A DNA stretch of 64,000 nt from Christiangramia fulva (GCF_003024155.1 NZ_CP028136.1:2480001-2544000), one strand, 5' to 3'; numbered from the stretch's first letter, positions 35,713 to 44,899 are shown. Translations and numbers: made by a program. Notes: generated by a model not told the origin, from the sequence alone.

Positions 35713-36293
35713 TAAACTTTACGGAAGGTGAGGTTCACTCTCGGGCCCACCTTCTTTTTTGTTTTTGGAAGCTGATGTTTCCAAAAATGTTGAGTGGTTC
35801 CGGCCATTAAAAGTAAGCTGCCATTTTCCAGGACTAATTTTTCCCTAAGCGAAGGATCTTTTTGGTGCTTTAAATGAAAGATTCTTTCCGCGCCAAAACT
35901 TACCGAGGCGATTACTGGATTTTTACCTAATTCTCTTTCATCATCGGCATGCCAGCCCATGCTGTCTGAACCGTTTCTGTAAAGGTTCAGTAGGCATATA
36001 TTGAATTTTTCTCCTAAAATTTCTTCACATTTTGATTTTATATTTAAAATTGGAGAGGGAAAAGGTTCAGGGAGCATGGTAATTCCCGAATAAGTATAGC
36101 TTTTCTCCTTTTCACCAAAGAGGGCAGTAAGCCTTGGTTGCAAAAATTCTTTTCCGAACATTTTTATTTTATCCTGTTGCCATTCAATACTTTTTAAAAA
36201 ATAGCCTAAATACCGGTCACTTTCCTCTTGAGAAAAAAATCCGGGAAAATATTCCAAACAGGCGTCCGGGAGTTCTATGATTTTCTTACTCAT
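35709..36293 (-). CDS. AlkB-like 2-oxoglutarate/Fe(II) dioxygenase
   Basis: 194 residues from MSKKIIELPDACLEYFPGFF. The iron ligands are HxD in GWHADDE and the His in HFWKHQLPK; the 2-oxoglutarate-binding Arg is in GPRVNLTFR. The fold matches the AlkB family, closer to the ALKBH2/3-like short bacterial type, which removes methyl groups from DNA or RNA bases. It overlaps the DoxX-like gene by 4 bases and is coupled to it. A longer start at 36377 lies inside that gene and is not supported. Confidence 0.9.
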   Translation of the reverse strand: MSKKIIELPDACLEYFPGFFSQEESDRYLGYFLKSIEWQQDKIKMFGKEFLQPRLTALFGEKEKSYTYSGITMLPEPFPSPILNIKSKCEEILGEKFNICLLNLYRNGSDSMGWHADDERELGKNPVIASVSFGAERIFHLKHQKDPSLREKLVLENGSLLLMAGTTQHFWKHQLPKTKKKVGPRVNLTFRKVY

Positions 36294-36664
36294 AATGCCG
36301 GAACGTATGCGTTTAAGTAATAAAACGCCCAGTAAACCAGTCCGAATTGTAAGGGAATTCGTGCAATGAGGATCCATTTCGGTAAGCCAAGTCCTGCTTT
36401 TTTGGAGGTGAGCATATTGATGTGAACGAGTAAAAAAACCAACAACATTAAAATGATTCCTGCCAGGGCAATGCCTTGAATTTCAGGAAATAATAATGCG
36501 CTGCCCAAAATCATCTCTGCTATTCCGCTTAAGATCACCAGTAGTCGGGGCTTAGGTAAATAGGCAGGAATGATTTTTATATACATTCGGGGTTTCAGAA
36601 AATGAAAAAGGCCGCCGATACAATAAATACCGGCCATCAAGTAATAGTGCCAGGGAAAATTCAC
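36290..36664 (-). CDS. DoxX-like small membrane protein
   Basis: 124 residues with four hydrophobic segments (about 5-25, 42-60, 65-86, 100-118). The pattern YLMAGIYCIGGLFHFLKPRMYIKIIPAYLP and the following ILSGIAEMILGSALLFPEIQ fits the DoxX/MauE-like group. Function is unknown; members are linked to electron transfer or stress membrane complexes. Its stop overlaps the AlkB-like start (ATGA). Confidence 0.82.
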   Translation of the reverse strand: MNFPWHYYLMAGIYCIGGLFHFLKPRMYIKIIPAYLPKPRLLVILSGIAEMILGSALLFPEIQGIALAGIILMLLVFLLVHINMLTSKKAGLGLPKWILIARIPLQFGLVYWAFYYLNAYVPAL

Positions 36665-36810
36665 GAATTATATTTTGTTTCTTTCAATTTAAAATAATTT
36701 TAATGGTGATAAAGGATTTTTTTTCATCGATATAAAAATAATTTTTGTCTAATTCCTTTAAATAGAGTAATTTTCCCATCGCCTAAATCTAAAACTAACC
36801 TCCAATCCCA

Positions 36811-39048
36811 GTGAAAAGAGCCTGCTTTTTCTTCTTTGTGTGCTGCTTCATTTATTGCGATTTTGCTTTTTCGCAGGAGGATAATAAAATTTGTCCAGAT
36901 AGTTTACGATCTATTTTAAAGAACATTTCTCATAATATAGGTAAATACGATTATGAGCAGGCTTTAGAAAATTCCCATTTATTAATAAATCTTTCCAAAG
37001 AAAGCAATAATCAATATTATTCAGCAAAAGGCTATAACATGCTGGGTCATGTTTATATAAATTTAAAAGATTCGGCAAGAGCTAAAAAAAATTACCTGTT
37101 GGGACTGGAATACGCTCAGGAAAGTAAGAACGATACTTTGCTAATGTATTCTTATAACAACCTGGGTAATATATATTCAGAGATTCCTGAAACCTCGCAA
37201 AAAGGTATTGATTACTATAATAAAGTAATCAGTCTCGCTGAAAAGCTTCATGATCCGGAACTGCGTTTGATTCCTAAAACAAATATCGGCTGGACCTACC
37301 TTGATCAGGAAAAATATGAAAAAGCCTATCCTTATTTGGAAGAATCCCTCGGTATTTTGGACAGCTTAATGGCGAAAGATCCTAAAAATTCTGATTATAA
37401 CTATTACTATTCCCAGCTTTATATGCTTCACGGAAAGTATTTTGCGCATAAAAAATACTGGGATACCGCCGATTTCTATTTTAAAACGGCCATTGATCTT
37501 GCTGAAGAAGATACCCTGATTATACCAGCTTCTGAAGCCTATAAGGAATACGCCGAAATGCTTAAAGCCAAAGGCGATTATAAGCTTGCTTTTGGTGCTC
37601 TTGAAAATTTCAATAAATACAACTCCAAAATATTTGAGCGCGAAAAGCTCAAACAAATGGAGATCGCTAATGCGCGCTTTAACCTTAAAGAATACAGGAG
37701 AAATTTACAGCTGGCAAAAAAGGAACAAAAATACCAGGATCAAATCATAGCGAAATCGAATGAAAAAGTAGTTGTGATGGTGCTGTCTTCGCTGGTTTTG
37801 ATGTTTATTCTTTTCTTTTTGAATAAAATTAACCGGGATCGTAAAAAGCTGATCGACGAACTTGAGGTTAAAAACCACCAATTCAAAGAAGCCAAAGAAG
37901 AAGCCGAAAAACTTTCCCTGCTTAAAACTAAATTCTTCAGCACGGTAAGTCATGAGATTCGAACTCCTTTATACGGTGTGATTGGGCTGACTTCCCTTTT
38001 ACTGGAAGATGAAAGCATTTCAAAACATAAAGCCGATCTCAGATCACTAAAATTTTCAGCAGATTATCTGCTGGCACTTATCAATGATGTGCTGCAGATG
38101 AATAAAATGGAATCCAACAGCGTAAAGCTTGAAAATGTAAGTTTTCATCTTCAGGACCTTATGAACAGTATCGTGAACAGCTTTGAATTTACACGTGCTC
38201 AGAATAAAAATGAGATACATGTGGAAATTGATGAGCAGATACCTCCATATTTAATAGGGGATCCGGTAAGACTTTCGCAGGTGCTAATGAACCTAGTTGG
38301 AAATGCCGTGAAATTTACAGAAAGGGGTACTATTTCTATCAGGGCTATTCAAAAGAACCTGACCAACGAAAAATCGACTATCTATTTTGAAGTCGAAGAT
38401 GACGGCCCCGGGATCCCGGAAAGTAAGAAGAAGGTCATTTTTGAAGAATTCTCGCAGCTTAATTCCAACAATTATAATTACCAGGGCACCGGTCTTGGTT
38501 TGCCAATTGTGAAGAAGCTTCTTAAACTTTTCGGCTCAGGAATTCATTTAAAAAGTAAAGAGGGTGAAGGAGCCACTTTCAGTTTTACGATTACTTTTAA
38601 AATAGATACAAGTAAAGCCGATCAGGAAATATCAGATAATCCTTCCTTTACCGATATTGTCAATATCCCGGGAGAAATTCTTATTGTTGATGATAACCGA
38701 ATAAACCAGGTAGTGACGAGGCGTATTCTTGAAAAGAAAAAATTTACTTGCGATGTTGCGGGTGATGGTGAAACAGCAATAGAAAAGGTGAAGAATGGTA
38801 ATTTTGACCTTGTTTTAATGGATGTGAATATGCCAGGCATTTCCGGTACTGAAGCAAGTTTGAAGATTCGGGATTTTAATAAAGAAATCCCAATCGTGGC
38901 GCTTACTGCGGTAGAAGTAGAAGAAATTAGAGACGAGATCAATAAAGCGGGAATGAACGATATAATTGTTAAACCTTACGATGTGGAGCAGTTCTACCAG
39001 ATTATTTACCGCAACCTGGTTTCTAATAATCAGCCTGAGCAGGTTTAG
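36811..39048 (+). CDS. TPR hybrid histidine kinase
   Basis: 745 residues from a GTG start, with a signal-like N-terminus (ACFFFFVCCFIYCDFAFSQ). A periplasmic TPR region (about 30-300) is followed by one membrane segment (about 320-338). A coiled coil, then the HisKA domain with phospho-His381 (STVSHEIRTP), HATPase (N box VGNAVKF, DDGPGIPESKK, GTGLGLPIVKK) and a C-terminal receiver domain with Asp671 (LVLMDVNMPG) follow. It lacks a DNA-binding output, so phosphate probably passes to a separate protein. No cognate regulator is adjacent. Such TPR hybrid kinases are common in Bacteroidetes; the signal is unknown. Confidence 0.94.
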   Translation: MKRACFFFFVCCFIYCDFAFSQEDNKICPDSLRSILKNISHNIGKYDYEQALENSHLLINLSKESNNQYYSAKGYNMLGHVYINLKDSARAKKNYLLGLEYAQESKNDTLLMYSYNNLGNIYSEIPETSQKGIDYYNKVISLAEKLHDPELRLIPKTNIGWTYLDQEKYEKAYPYLEESLGILDSLMAKDPKNSDYNYYYSQLYMLHGKYFAHKKYWDTADFYFKTAIDLAEEDTLIIPASEAYKEYAEMLKAKGDYKLAFGALENFNKYNSKIFEREKLKQMEIANARFNLKEYRRNLQLAKKEQKYQDQIIAKSNEKVVVMVLSSLVLMFILFFLNKINRDRKKLIDELEVKNHQFKEAKEEAEKLSLLKTKFFSTVSHEIRTPLYGVIGLTSLLLEDESISKHKADLRSLKFSADYLLALINDVLQMNKMESNSVKLENVSFHLQDLMNSIVNSFEFTRAQNKNEIHVEIDEQIPPYLIGDPVRLSQVLMNLVGNAVKFTERGTISIRAIQKNLTNEKSTIYFEVEDDGPGIPESKKKVIFEEFSQLNSNNYNYQGTGLGLPIVKKLLKLFGSGIHLKSKEGEGATFSFTITFKIDTSKADQEISDNPSFTDIVNIPGEILIVDDNRINQVVTRRILEKKKFTCDVAGDGETAIEKVKNGNFDLVLMDVNMPGISGTEASLKIRDFNKEIPIVALTAVEVEEIRDEINKAGMNDIIVKPYDVEQFYQIIYRNLVSNNQPEQV

Positions 39049-39051
39049 CCT

Positions 39052-39834
39052 CTAATCAATTATTCTGGAATCAGTGGGTTTTTTGAAAAGACCTTTTTCT
39101 TTCTCTATAAAATGAATATCACTTATTTCAGCCTCTCCTAGTTGCTGACCGATACCATTTTCTTCACTCCATTTATAAAATTTCCAGTTTGACGCAAAGG
39201 CAACTTCCTCAACCATTACATAATCTGAGTAAACGATAATGTGCGGATTCTTCTCAGCTTCTTCAGGTTCTGAATTAAAGGTCACAATGTATGCGGCGGC
39301 CTTTAGGCGGTTTGTATCGGGATCTTTATAAATAAGGTACCAGTCCTCTGGTGAATCTCCCGTACCCGGCATAAAAGTGAGCCTGGCAGTTTGGTAAGTA
39401 TTGCCATTGAGCTTACGAGCCGATTTTTCTTCCCATATAGTTCCGGGATCGGTAAGTTTAAAAGGAAGAGAGAAGAAATATTGCCAGGTAAAAATATCAA
39501 ACCGGGCATTCTTTCCGTTCGCGCTTGCCGGGGATAAATAGAGTTTTTTACCATCATAAACCAGCGTGGCTCCATTGGCATTTGCCACACGTACTTTTTC
39601 TGAATTTGTGGTCATGCTGATGTTGGCATCAAGCCTGGTATTTCCTCCAAATTTAAGTTTGATATGAAAAGTCACCACTTCATGTCCACGAAAAGCCGGT
39701 TTATTATGTGCCTCTTCTATATTCTGAGAAAAGGAAAGAACTTTAGGAGGACGTACTATTTCTACAGGTTGACCGCTATCGTTTTTACAGCTTATAAATA
39801 TCAACAGAAAGAGGAGGTAATGAAAACCTTTCAT
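39052..39834 (-). CDS. Lipoprotein, DUF6503-like
   Basis: About 260 residues from MKGFHYLLFLLIFISCKND, with a lipobox Cys at residue 16; starts at 39849 or further upstream are possible alternatives. The mature part is beta-rich (HEVVTFHIKLKFGGN, GATLVYDGKKLYLSPAS, WYLIYKDPDTNRLKAAAYIV), similar to lipoprotein-carrier-like folds. I recall this family in Bacteroidetes (DUF6503), sometimes mislabelled as Hsp90 because it lies beside htpG. It is likely periplasmic or outer-membrane anchored; function is unknown. It is separated from htpG by a terminator and is convergent with the kinase gene. Confidence 0.72.
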   Translation of the reverse strand: MKGFHYLLFLLIFISCKNDSGQPVEIVRPPKVLSFSQNIEEAHNKPAFRGHEVVTFHIKLKFGGNTRLDANISMTTNSEKVRVANANGATLVYDGKKLYLSPASANGKNARFDIFTWQYFFSLPFKLTDPGTIWEEKSARKLNGNTYQTARLTFMPGTGDSPEDWYLIYKDPDTNRLKAAAYIVTFNSEPEEAEKNPHIIVYSDYVMVEEVAFASNWKFYKWSEENGIGQQLGEAEISDIHFIEKEKGLFKKPTDSRIID

Positions 39835-39871
39835 AGCTTCAGTTTTCATAAATGTACGAAAGGATGCCTTA

Positions 39872-39904
39872 TAAAAAGAAAAACCGCCTTTTTCCAAGAC
39901 GGTT
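39872..39904 (-). terminator. htpG terminator
   Basis: On the - strand AACCGTC pairs with GGCGGTT (one wobble) across a 9-base loop and is followed by TTTCTTTTT. It lies 26 bases after the htpG stop. Confidence 0.82.
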
Positions 39905-39929
39905 TTTTCAGTTTTCAACAGATTCCCTG

Positions 39930-41816
39930 TTATTTAACCATTTCAAAACTTCTCTTAATGAAGTTGGTGAGCTCTTCTCCTTTAAGCAAATTCTGAGAAA
40001 GTCGCGCAAGGTCAAGTGATTGCTTGATCAGGCGTTGCTGTTTTTTCTCGGTCTTTGTGTTCAGAATATTATGAATAAGCTCGTGATTTGTATTTACTAC
40101 AAGATTGTACATTTCGGGCATATTACCCATTCCAAACATTCCTCCACCGCCGGTTTGCTGCATTTCCTTCATTCGGCGCATGAATTCCGGCTGGGTAATT
40201 ATCAACGGAGCCGCATTGCTGTCCATCGCTTCCAGCTGAATGGTATATTTTTCTGAAGGGATCACCTTTTCAAGATCGGCTTTCAGTTTTTCTTTTTCTT
40301 CATCAGAAAGTTTGGAGATCTGTTCTTCGTCCTTTTTGATGAGGTTATCTACGTGATCGGCATCCACACGAACAAACGAGATTTTCTCTTTTGAAGTTTC
40401 CAGCTTCTGAAGAAGGTGGGAAATGATGGGTGAATCCAGCATCAAAACTGTGTAGCCTTTATCTTTTGCCGCCTGAATGTAGCTGTGCTGCTCATTTTCA
40501 TTGGAAGCGTACAGAATAACAGTATTTCCGTCTTTATCGGTTTGGTTGTCTTTGATCTTTTCCTGAAGTTCTTCAAAAGTGAAGTACTCTCCTTCAGTGG
40601 TAGGATAAAGAGCAAATTTTTCAGCTTTTTCGAAGAATTTATCTTCGGTAAGCATTCCATATTCGATCACGATCTTAATATCATTCCATTTTTTCTCGAA
40701 ATCTTCCCGGTTCTCGTTGAAAAGGGATTTCAGCTTATCGGCGACTTTTCGGGTGATATAGCTTGAGATCTTTTTCACCGCGCCATCAGCCTGAAGGTAA
40801 GAACGGGAAACGTTCAGTGGGATATCAGGTGAATCGATCACTCCGCGAAGCATGGTAAGGAATTCAGGTACGATACCTTCTACATTATCGGTCACAAAAA
40901 CCTGGTTTTGGTAGAGCTGAATCTTATCCTTTTGAATATTCATATCCTGCGTCATCCTTGGGAAATAGAGAATTCCGGTAAGGTTAAACGGATAATCCAC
41001 ATTCAGGTGAATATGAAATAACGGCTCTTCGAACTGCATTGGGTAGAGCTCGCGGTAGAAATCCTTATAATCTTTTTCCTCAAGATCGGTTGGTTGCTTG
41101 GTCCAGGCCGGTTCAGGATTATTTATAATATTATCTACCGTCTTTTTCTCTGGTTTAGCATCTTCGGGAGCATCCTCAGGAAGTGGTAGTGTTTCTTCAC
41201 GGGTACCGAATTTGATCGGAATTGGCATAAACTTGTTATATTTTACCAGTAATTCCTCAATTCTGTTCTCTTCAAGAAATTCCTTGTCATCTTCATTGAT
41301 ATGAAGAATGATCTCGGTACCATGCTCTTTTTTATCACCTTTGGTAAGAGTAAATTCGGTGGTTCCTTCACAAACCCAATGGGCGGCAGGCTCATCTTTG
41401 TAAGATTTGGTAAGGATCTCAACTTTATTGGCTACCATAAAAGCAGAATAGAAACCAAGTCCAAAATGACCAATTATACCGCTGTCTTTAGCTGAATCTT
41501 TGTATTTGGCCAGGAATTCTTCAGCGCCGGAGAAGGCCACTTCGTTAATGTATTTTTCAACTTCTTCCTGGGTCATCCCAATTCCGTGGTCGATGACACG
41601 TAGGGTCTTTTTTTTCTTATCGACCTTTACCTCAATGACCGGATTGCCGTATTCCACATTGGCTTCTCCAAGGCGGGTGAGGTGTTTAAGTTTAAGGGTA
41701 GCGTCTGTCGCATTAGATATAAGCTCTCTCAGGAAGATTTCATGGTCACTGTATAAAAACTTCTTGATGAGCGGAAAAATGTTTTCTACAGATACATTTA
41801 TTTTTCCGGTTGCCAT
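39930..41816 (-). CDS. htpG: Molecular chaperone HtpG (Hsp90)
   Basis: 628 residues from MATGKINVSVENIFPLIKKF; an in-frame start at 41900 would add 28 atypical residues. The GHKL ATPase motifs are present: ELISNATDATLK, DHGIGMT and GHFGLGFYSAF. The middle domain holds RGVIDSPDIPLNVSRSYLQ. The C-terminal dimerisation domain is present but ends without the MEEVD of eukaryotic Hsp90, as expected. It refolds proteins under heat stress. A TGACA/TGGCA-type element lies about 65 bases upstream. Confidence 0.98.
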   Translation of the reverse strand: MATGKINVSVENIFPLIKKFLYSDHEIFLRELISNATDATLKLKHLTRLGEANVEYGNPVIEVKVDKKKKTLRVIDHGIGMTQEEVEKYINEVAFSGAEEFLAKYKDSAKDSGIIGHFGLGFYSAFMVANKVEILTKSYKDEPAAHWVCEGTTEFTLTKGDKKEHGTEIILHINEDDKEFLEENRIEELLVKYNKFMPIPIKFGTREETLPLPEDAPEDAKPEKKTVDNIINNPEPAWTKQPTDLEEKDYKDFYRELYPMQFEEPLFHIHLNVDYPFNLTGILYFPRMTQDMNIQKDKIQLYQNQVFVTDNVEGIVPEFLTMLRGVIDSPDIPLNVSRSYLQADGAVKKISSYITRKVADKLKSLFNENREDFEKKWNDIKIVIEYGMLTEDKFFEKAEKFALYPTTEGEYFTFEELQEKIKDNQTDKDGNTVILYASNENEQHSYIQAAKDKGYTVLMLDSPIISHLLQKLETSKEKISFVRVDADHVDNLIKKDEEQISKLSDEEKEKLKADLEKVIPSEKYTIQLEAMDSNAAPLIITQPEFMRRMKEMQQTGGGGMFGMGNMPEMYNLVVNTNHELIHNILNTKTEKKQQRLIKQSLDLARLSQNLLKGEELTNFIKRSFEMVK

Positions 41817-41880
41817 ATTGTTTTGATTTAAGTTTTGATTCGACTTGTACAACTCAAAAAAAGTACCATTACAAATACGC

Positions 41881-41893
41881 TGACAAAGTGGCA
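41881..41893 (-). promoter_or_regulatory. Imperfect palindrome upstream of htpG
   Basis: TGACAAAGTGGCA is an imperfect inverted repeat (TGACA, 3 bases, TGGCA), 65 bases upstream of the htpG ATG. A heat-shock operator or promoter role is inferred from position only. Confidence 0.35.
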
Positions 41894-41954
41894 TTTTCAT
41901 GTAATGCTTTTCGTGTTCATTCGTCTAAGCCTCTGTTAATAAAGCATATTAAAT

Positions 41955-41974
41955 TTTAACAAATATTTGTTTAA
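41955..41974 (+). promoter_or_regulatory. Candidate TetR operator
   Basis: AACAAATATTTGTT (41958-41971) is a perfect 14-bp palindrome, extended by matching TT/AA after one mismatched pair. It lies 54 bases before the TetR-family ATG and close to the divergent htpG upstream region. Size and placement fit autoregulation by a TetR dimer. Confidence 0.6.
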
Positions 41975-42003
41975 TTAAAAAGCAATAAACTTAAACAAAA
42001 CTG

Positions 42004-42011
42004 TATTTTTG
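42004..42011 (+). promoter_or_regulatory. -7 element of the tetR-aarF promoter
   Basis: TATTTTTG matches TAnnTTTG, 16 bases before the ATG. The expected -33 position has no clear TTTG, so the promoter may be weak or regulated. Confidence 0.5.
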
Positions 42012-42027
42012 TATAGAAGATAGAATT

Positions 42028-42699
42028 ATGGCGAAATCAACAGGAAATAGTAAGGTAAAGAAAAAGCCAGATGCAGAAAGGCTAATAGAGCTTTATATGA
42101 ATGATGTTCTTGAAAATGAGAAAACGCCGAAAAGCGTTTTCAAATTTGCCAAAGATCATGGTTTGGAGGAGCAGGATTTCTATAAGCACTTCGGTAGTTT
42201 TGAAGGATTAAGAAAAACTATTTGGGAGAAGTTCTTTGAGAACTCGGTTAAAGTGATGGAAAAATCCAAAGAATATGCTTCTTTTTCCAGCCGTGAAAAA
42301 CTTCTCACTTTCTTTTATACCCTTTTTGAAGTGCTTACCGCGAACCGGAGCTATGTATTGTTTGTGCTGAGTGATGAGAATAGTACTTTAAAGAATCTGG
42401 AGCAGTTAAAAGGCCTTCGTAAAAAAATGAAATCGTACGCAAAAGGCCTTGTAGAAGAAGGAAATCAGAATAAAAGCATCAAGCTTCTCAGGCAAAATGA
42501 GATGATCTTTTCTGAAGGAGTCTGGATACAGTTCCTGTTCCTTTTAAAATTCTGGAAAGACGATAATTCGGCTGGTTTTGAAAGCACAGATGTTGCTATC
42601 GAAAAATCGGTGAATACAGTTTTCGATGTTTTTGATAACACTCCGCTGGAGCGGATTGTCGATTTTGGCAAATTCCTTTGGAAAGAAAAGATGGCGTAA
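42028..42699 (+). CDS. TetR-family-like regulator
   Basis: 223 residues. The N-terminal part (about 15-65: ERLIELYMNDVLENEKTPKS, VFKFAKDHGLEEQDFYKHFG) has the TetR helix-turn-helix layout, with the recognition helix ending in FYKHFGSFEGLRKTIWE. The rest is an all-helical ligand or dimer domain with no recognised family. The DNA-binding part is divergent from classic TetR. It is 16 bases upstream of the AarF-like kinase gene, which it may control, and behind a 14-bp palindrome. Confidence 0.82.
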   Translation: MAKSTGNSKVKKKPDAERLIELYMNDVLENEKTPKSVFKFAKDHGLEEQDFYKHFGSFEGLRKTIWEKFFENSVKVMEKSKEYASFSSREKLLTFFYTLFEVLTANRSYVLFVLSDENSTLKNLEQLKGLRKKMKSYAKGLVEEGNQNKSIKLLRQNEMIFSEGVWIQFLFLLKFWKDDNSAGFESTDVAIEKSVNTVFDVFDNTPLERIVDFGKFLWKEKMA

Positions 42700-42715
42700 T
42701 GCCTTAAAAAATTAA

Positions 42716-44023
42716 ATGAAAACCATAGATAAAATACCAACAGGGAAGATTGGCCGGACAGGGAAACTTGTTCAAACCGGCGTGAAAATTGGCGGGAATT
42801 ACCTGAAATATTATGGTAAAAAAACCTTTAACCGCGATCTTACCCGCGATGAGCTTGATGAAGATAATGCCAGTGATATATACGACGGCCTGAAAAGTTT
42901 GAAAGGTAGCGCCCTTAAGGTTGCGCAAATGTTGTCTATGGAAAAGAACCTGATGCCGTCGGCTTATGTTGAAAAATTCAGCCTGGCTCAATTCAGCGTT
43001 CCGCCATTGTCGGCACCGCTGGTGAGAAAAACCTTTAAGAAATATAACGGGAAATATCCCGAAGAACTGTACGATACGTTTGCAACCCAATCGGTTAACG
43101 CTGCCAGCATCGGTCAGGTGCATAAGGCGACGAAAGATGGGAAAAAAATTGCTGTGAAAATCCAATATCCGGGGGTTGCAGACAGTATCAGTTCAGATCT
43201 TGCCATGGTGAAGCCCATTGCGCTGAAGATGTTCAATCTTTCCGCAAAAGATTCTGAAAAATATTTCCAGGAGGTTGAAGGAAAATTACTTGAGGAAACC
43301 GATTATATTCTTGAAGTAAAGCAAAGCAAAGAAATTTCTGAAGCCTGTTCTCATATTCCAAATTTGAGGTTTCCGAAATATTATCCGGAGCTTTCCAGTG
43401 AAAAGATCATTTCGATGGACTGGATGGATGGAATTCATCTGAGCGATTTTTGCCGTAAAAATAATGACCAGAAATTGGCCAATAAGGTAGGGCAGGCGCT
43501 TTGGAATTTTTATATGTTCCAGATACATGGTTTGAAGCAGGTGCATGCCGATCCGCATCCAGGAAATTTCCTTGTAGATGAACAAAATAATCTGATAGCG
43601 ATCGATTTTGGATGTATAAAACAGATCCCTGATGATTTTTATGATCCTTACTTTTCTTTAACGATTAAAGAGAATCTCGATAATCCAAGTTTCTTTGAAC
43701 AGAAGCTGTATGAGCTTGAAATTCTGGAAGAAAAAGATTCAGAAAAAGAAAAAGAATTTTTTAAAGAGTTGTTCCATGAAATGTTCAGCATGTTCTCAAC
43801 GCCCTTTCAATCTGAAAATTTCAATTTTAACGATGATAATTTCTGGAACCATCTTAGCAGTTTAAGCGAGCGGTATTCCAAAGATCCTGAACTTCGAAAA
43901 ATGAATGGAAACCGGGGAAGCAGGCATTTTCTCTATATGAGCAGAACCTTTTTTGGCCTCTATAATCTGCTGCATGATTTAAAAGCTGAAGTAAATACTA
44001 AAGAGTTTAGAGTGTATCTCTAA
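42716..44023 (+). CDS. AarF/UbiB-type atypical kinase
   Basis: 435 residues of the ABC1/ADCK/UbiB family. Visible motifs: the KxxQ-like LKGSALKVAQMLS helix, AASIGQVHKAT (Ala-rich loop in place of a normal P-loop), the Lys of KIAVKIQYPG, EETDYILEVKQ, HADPHPGNFLV (catalytic loop) and AIDFGCIKQIP (metal-binding DFG). Family members are ATPases needed for quinone biosynthesis or lipid homeostasis. The C-terminal part lacks obvious membrane segments. It is cotranscribed with the TetR-like gene and followed by a terminator. Confidence 0.93.
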   Translation: MKTIDKIPTGKIGRTGKLVQTGVKIGGNYLKYYGKKTFNRDLTRDELDEDNASDIYDGLKSLKGSALKVAQMLSMEKNLMPSAYVEKFSLAQFSVPPLSAPLVRKTFKKYNGKYPEELYDTFATQSVNAASIGQVHKATKDGKKIAVKIQYPGVADSISSDLAMVKPIALKMFNLSAKDSEKYFQEVEGKLLEETDYILEVKQSKEISEACSHIPNLRFPKYYPELSSEKIISMDWMDGIHLSDFCRKNNDQKLANKVGQALWNFYMFQIHGLKQVHADPHPGNFLVDEQNNLIAIDFGCIKQIPDDFYDPYFSLTIKENLDNPSFFEQKLYELEILEEKDSEKEKEFFKELFHEMFSMFSTPFQSENFNFNDDNFWNHLSSLSERYSKDPELRKMNGNRGSRHFLYMSRTFFGLYNLLHDLKAEVNTKEFRVYL

Positions 44024-44048
44024 AGGTTGATTTATTGGTTAGGTTGTT

Positions 44049-44089
44049 AGAAAAGCGTAATTCTTTTTAAGAGTTGCGCTTTTCTTTTA
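44049..44089 (+). terminator. Terminator after the AarF-like gene
   Basis: AGAAAAGCG pairs with CGCTTTTCT across a loop of 19 bases, followed by TTTAT. The rest of the gap to 44168 shows no gene. Confidence 0.78.
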
Positions 44090-44168
44090 TTGAATTTTTG
44101 ATACTCGCGGTCGATATTGTTAGGGCTCTTATAAAAGTTTTGCATAGGCTGTTAAAAATCATAAATAA

Positions 44169-44200
44169 TTGTTTTTCAGTAAATCTATACTCTATCTTCG
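44169..44200 (+). promoter_or_regulatory. Promoter of the EF-hand gene
   Basis: TTG at 44169-44171, 21 bases, then TATCTTCG at 44193-44200, one base off TAnnTTTG. It lies 30 bases before the ATG. Confidence 0.5.
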
Positions 44201-44230
44201 AGTGAATTTTAATATAATTAAATACAAATT

Positions 44231-44758
44231 ATGAAAGGATTTAATGGATTTTTATTGACGATGTGTTTGTTGGTAATTTCAATAAGTTATTCACAAAACT
44301 TTGAAAAGTACGATGCAGATGGGGACGGAAAATGGAATTCCGATGAATTCACTTCCTATTACAAAAATGGTTTTAATGACTGGGATACCAATCGTAACAA
44401 TAAAATAGATGAAAGAGAATTCTTTGAAACAACTTTTGATCAGTCTGATATCGATGACGATGGTTATGTAAAAGATACTGAATGGAATGATGGTATCAAT
44501 AATAGTTACGGCGATTATGCCGATACCGCCGATTTTGACCGTTTTGATAAAGATGGAGATGGCAAGCTAGATACGCAGGAATGGAAACAGGGCTTTACAG
44601 ATTCCGGTTGGTTCCAAAATTATGACACTGACCAAAATGGGTATATTGACACGAAGGAATTAAATGACGGCCTTTTCCAAGCATTTGATGCAGATGGCAG
44701 TGGTTATTTAGATGAAGATGAATACAATGACCATGAAGACTTTTTTGATAACTGGTAA
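44231..44758 (+). CDS. Secreted protein with six EF-hand loops
   Basis: 175 residues with a signal peptide (MKGFNGFLLTMCLLVISISYSQ). The mature chain is almost wholly made of EF-hand calcium loops: DADGDGKWNSDEF, DTNRNNKIDEREF, DIDDDGYVKDTEW, DKDGDGKLDTQEW, DTDQNGYIDTKEL and DADGSGYLDEDEY. Each has acidic residues at positions 1, 3, 5 and 12. The protein is very acidic and is likely a periplasmic or exported calcium buffer or sensor. It has no enzyme domain. It stands alone between two terminators. Confidence 0.92.
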   Translation: MKGFNGFLLTMCLLVISISYSQNFEKYDADGDGKWNSDEFTSYYKNGFNDWDTNRNNKIDEREFFETTFDQSDIDDDGYVKDTEWNDGINNSYGDYADTADFDRFDKDGDGKLDTQEWKQGFTDSGWFQNYDTDQNGYIDTKELNDGLFQAFDADGSGYLDEDEYNDHEDFFDNW

Positions 44759-44773
44759 TTTAAATTCCTCTTT

Positions 44774-44803
44774 AAAAAACGTTCCAAACAGGAGCGTTTT
44801 TTT
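44774..44803 (+). terminator. Terminator after the EF-hand gene
   Basis: AAAAAACG pairs with CGTTTTTT, with TCC/GGA pairing further in around AAACA; a T run ends the hairpin. Confidence 0.88.
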
Positions 44804-44899
44804 ATGATTAGTTCTAAAATCCTTTTTTTATTCTTAAGCCGGGCTACTGAATAAATTTGAATCTTTATATTATTGAGCTCCTGAATTTTCCCAAATTGC

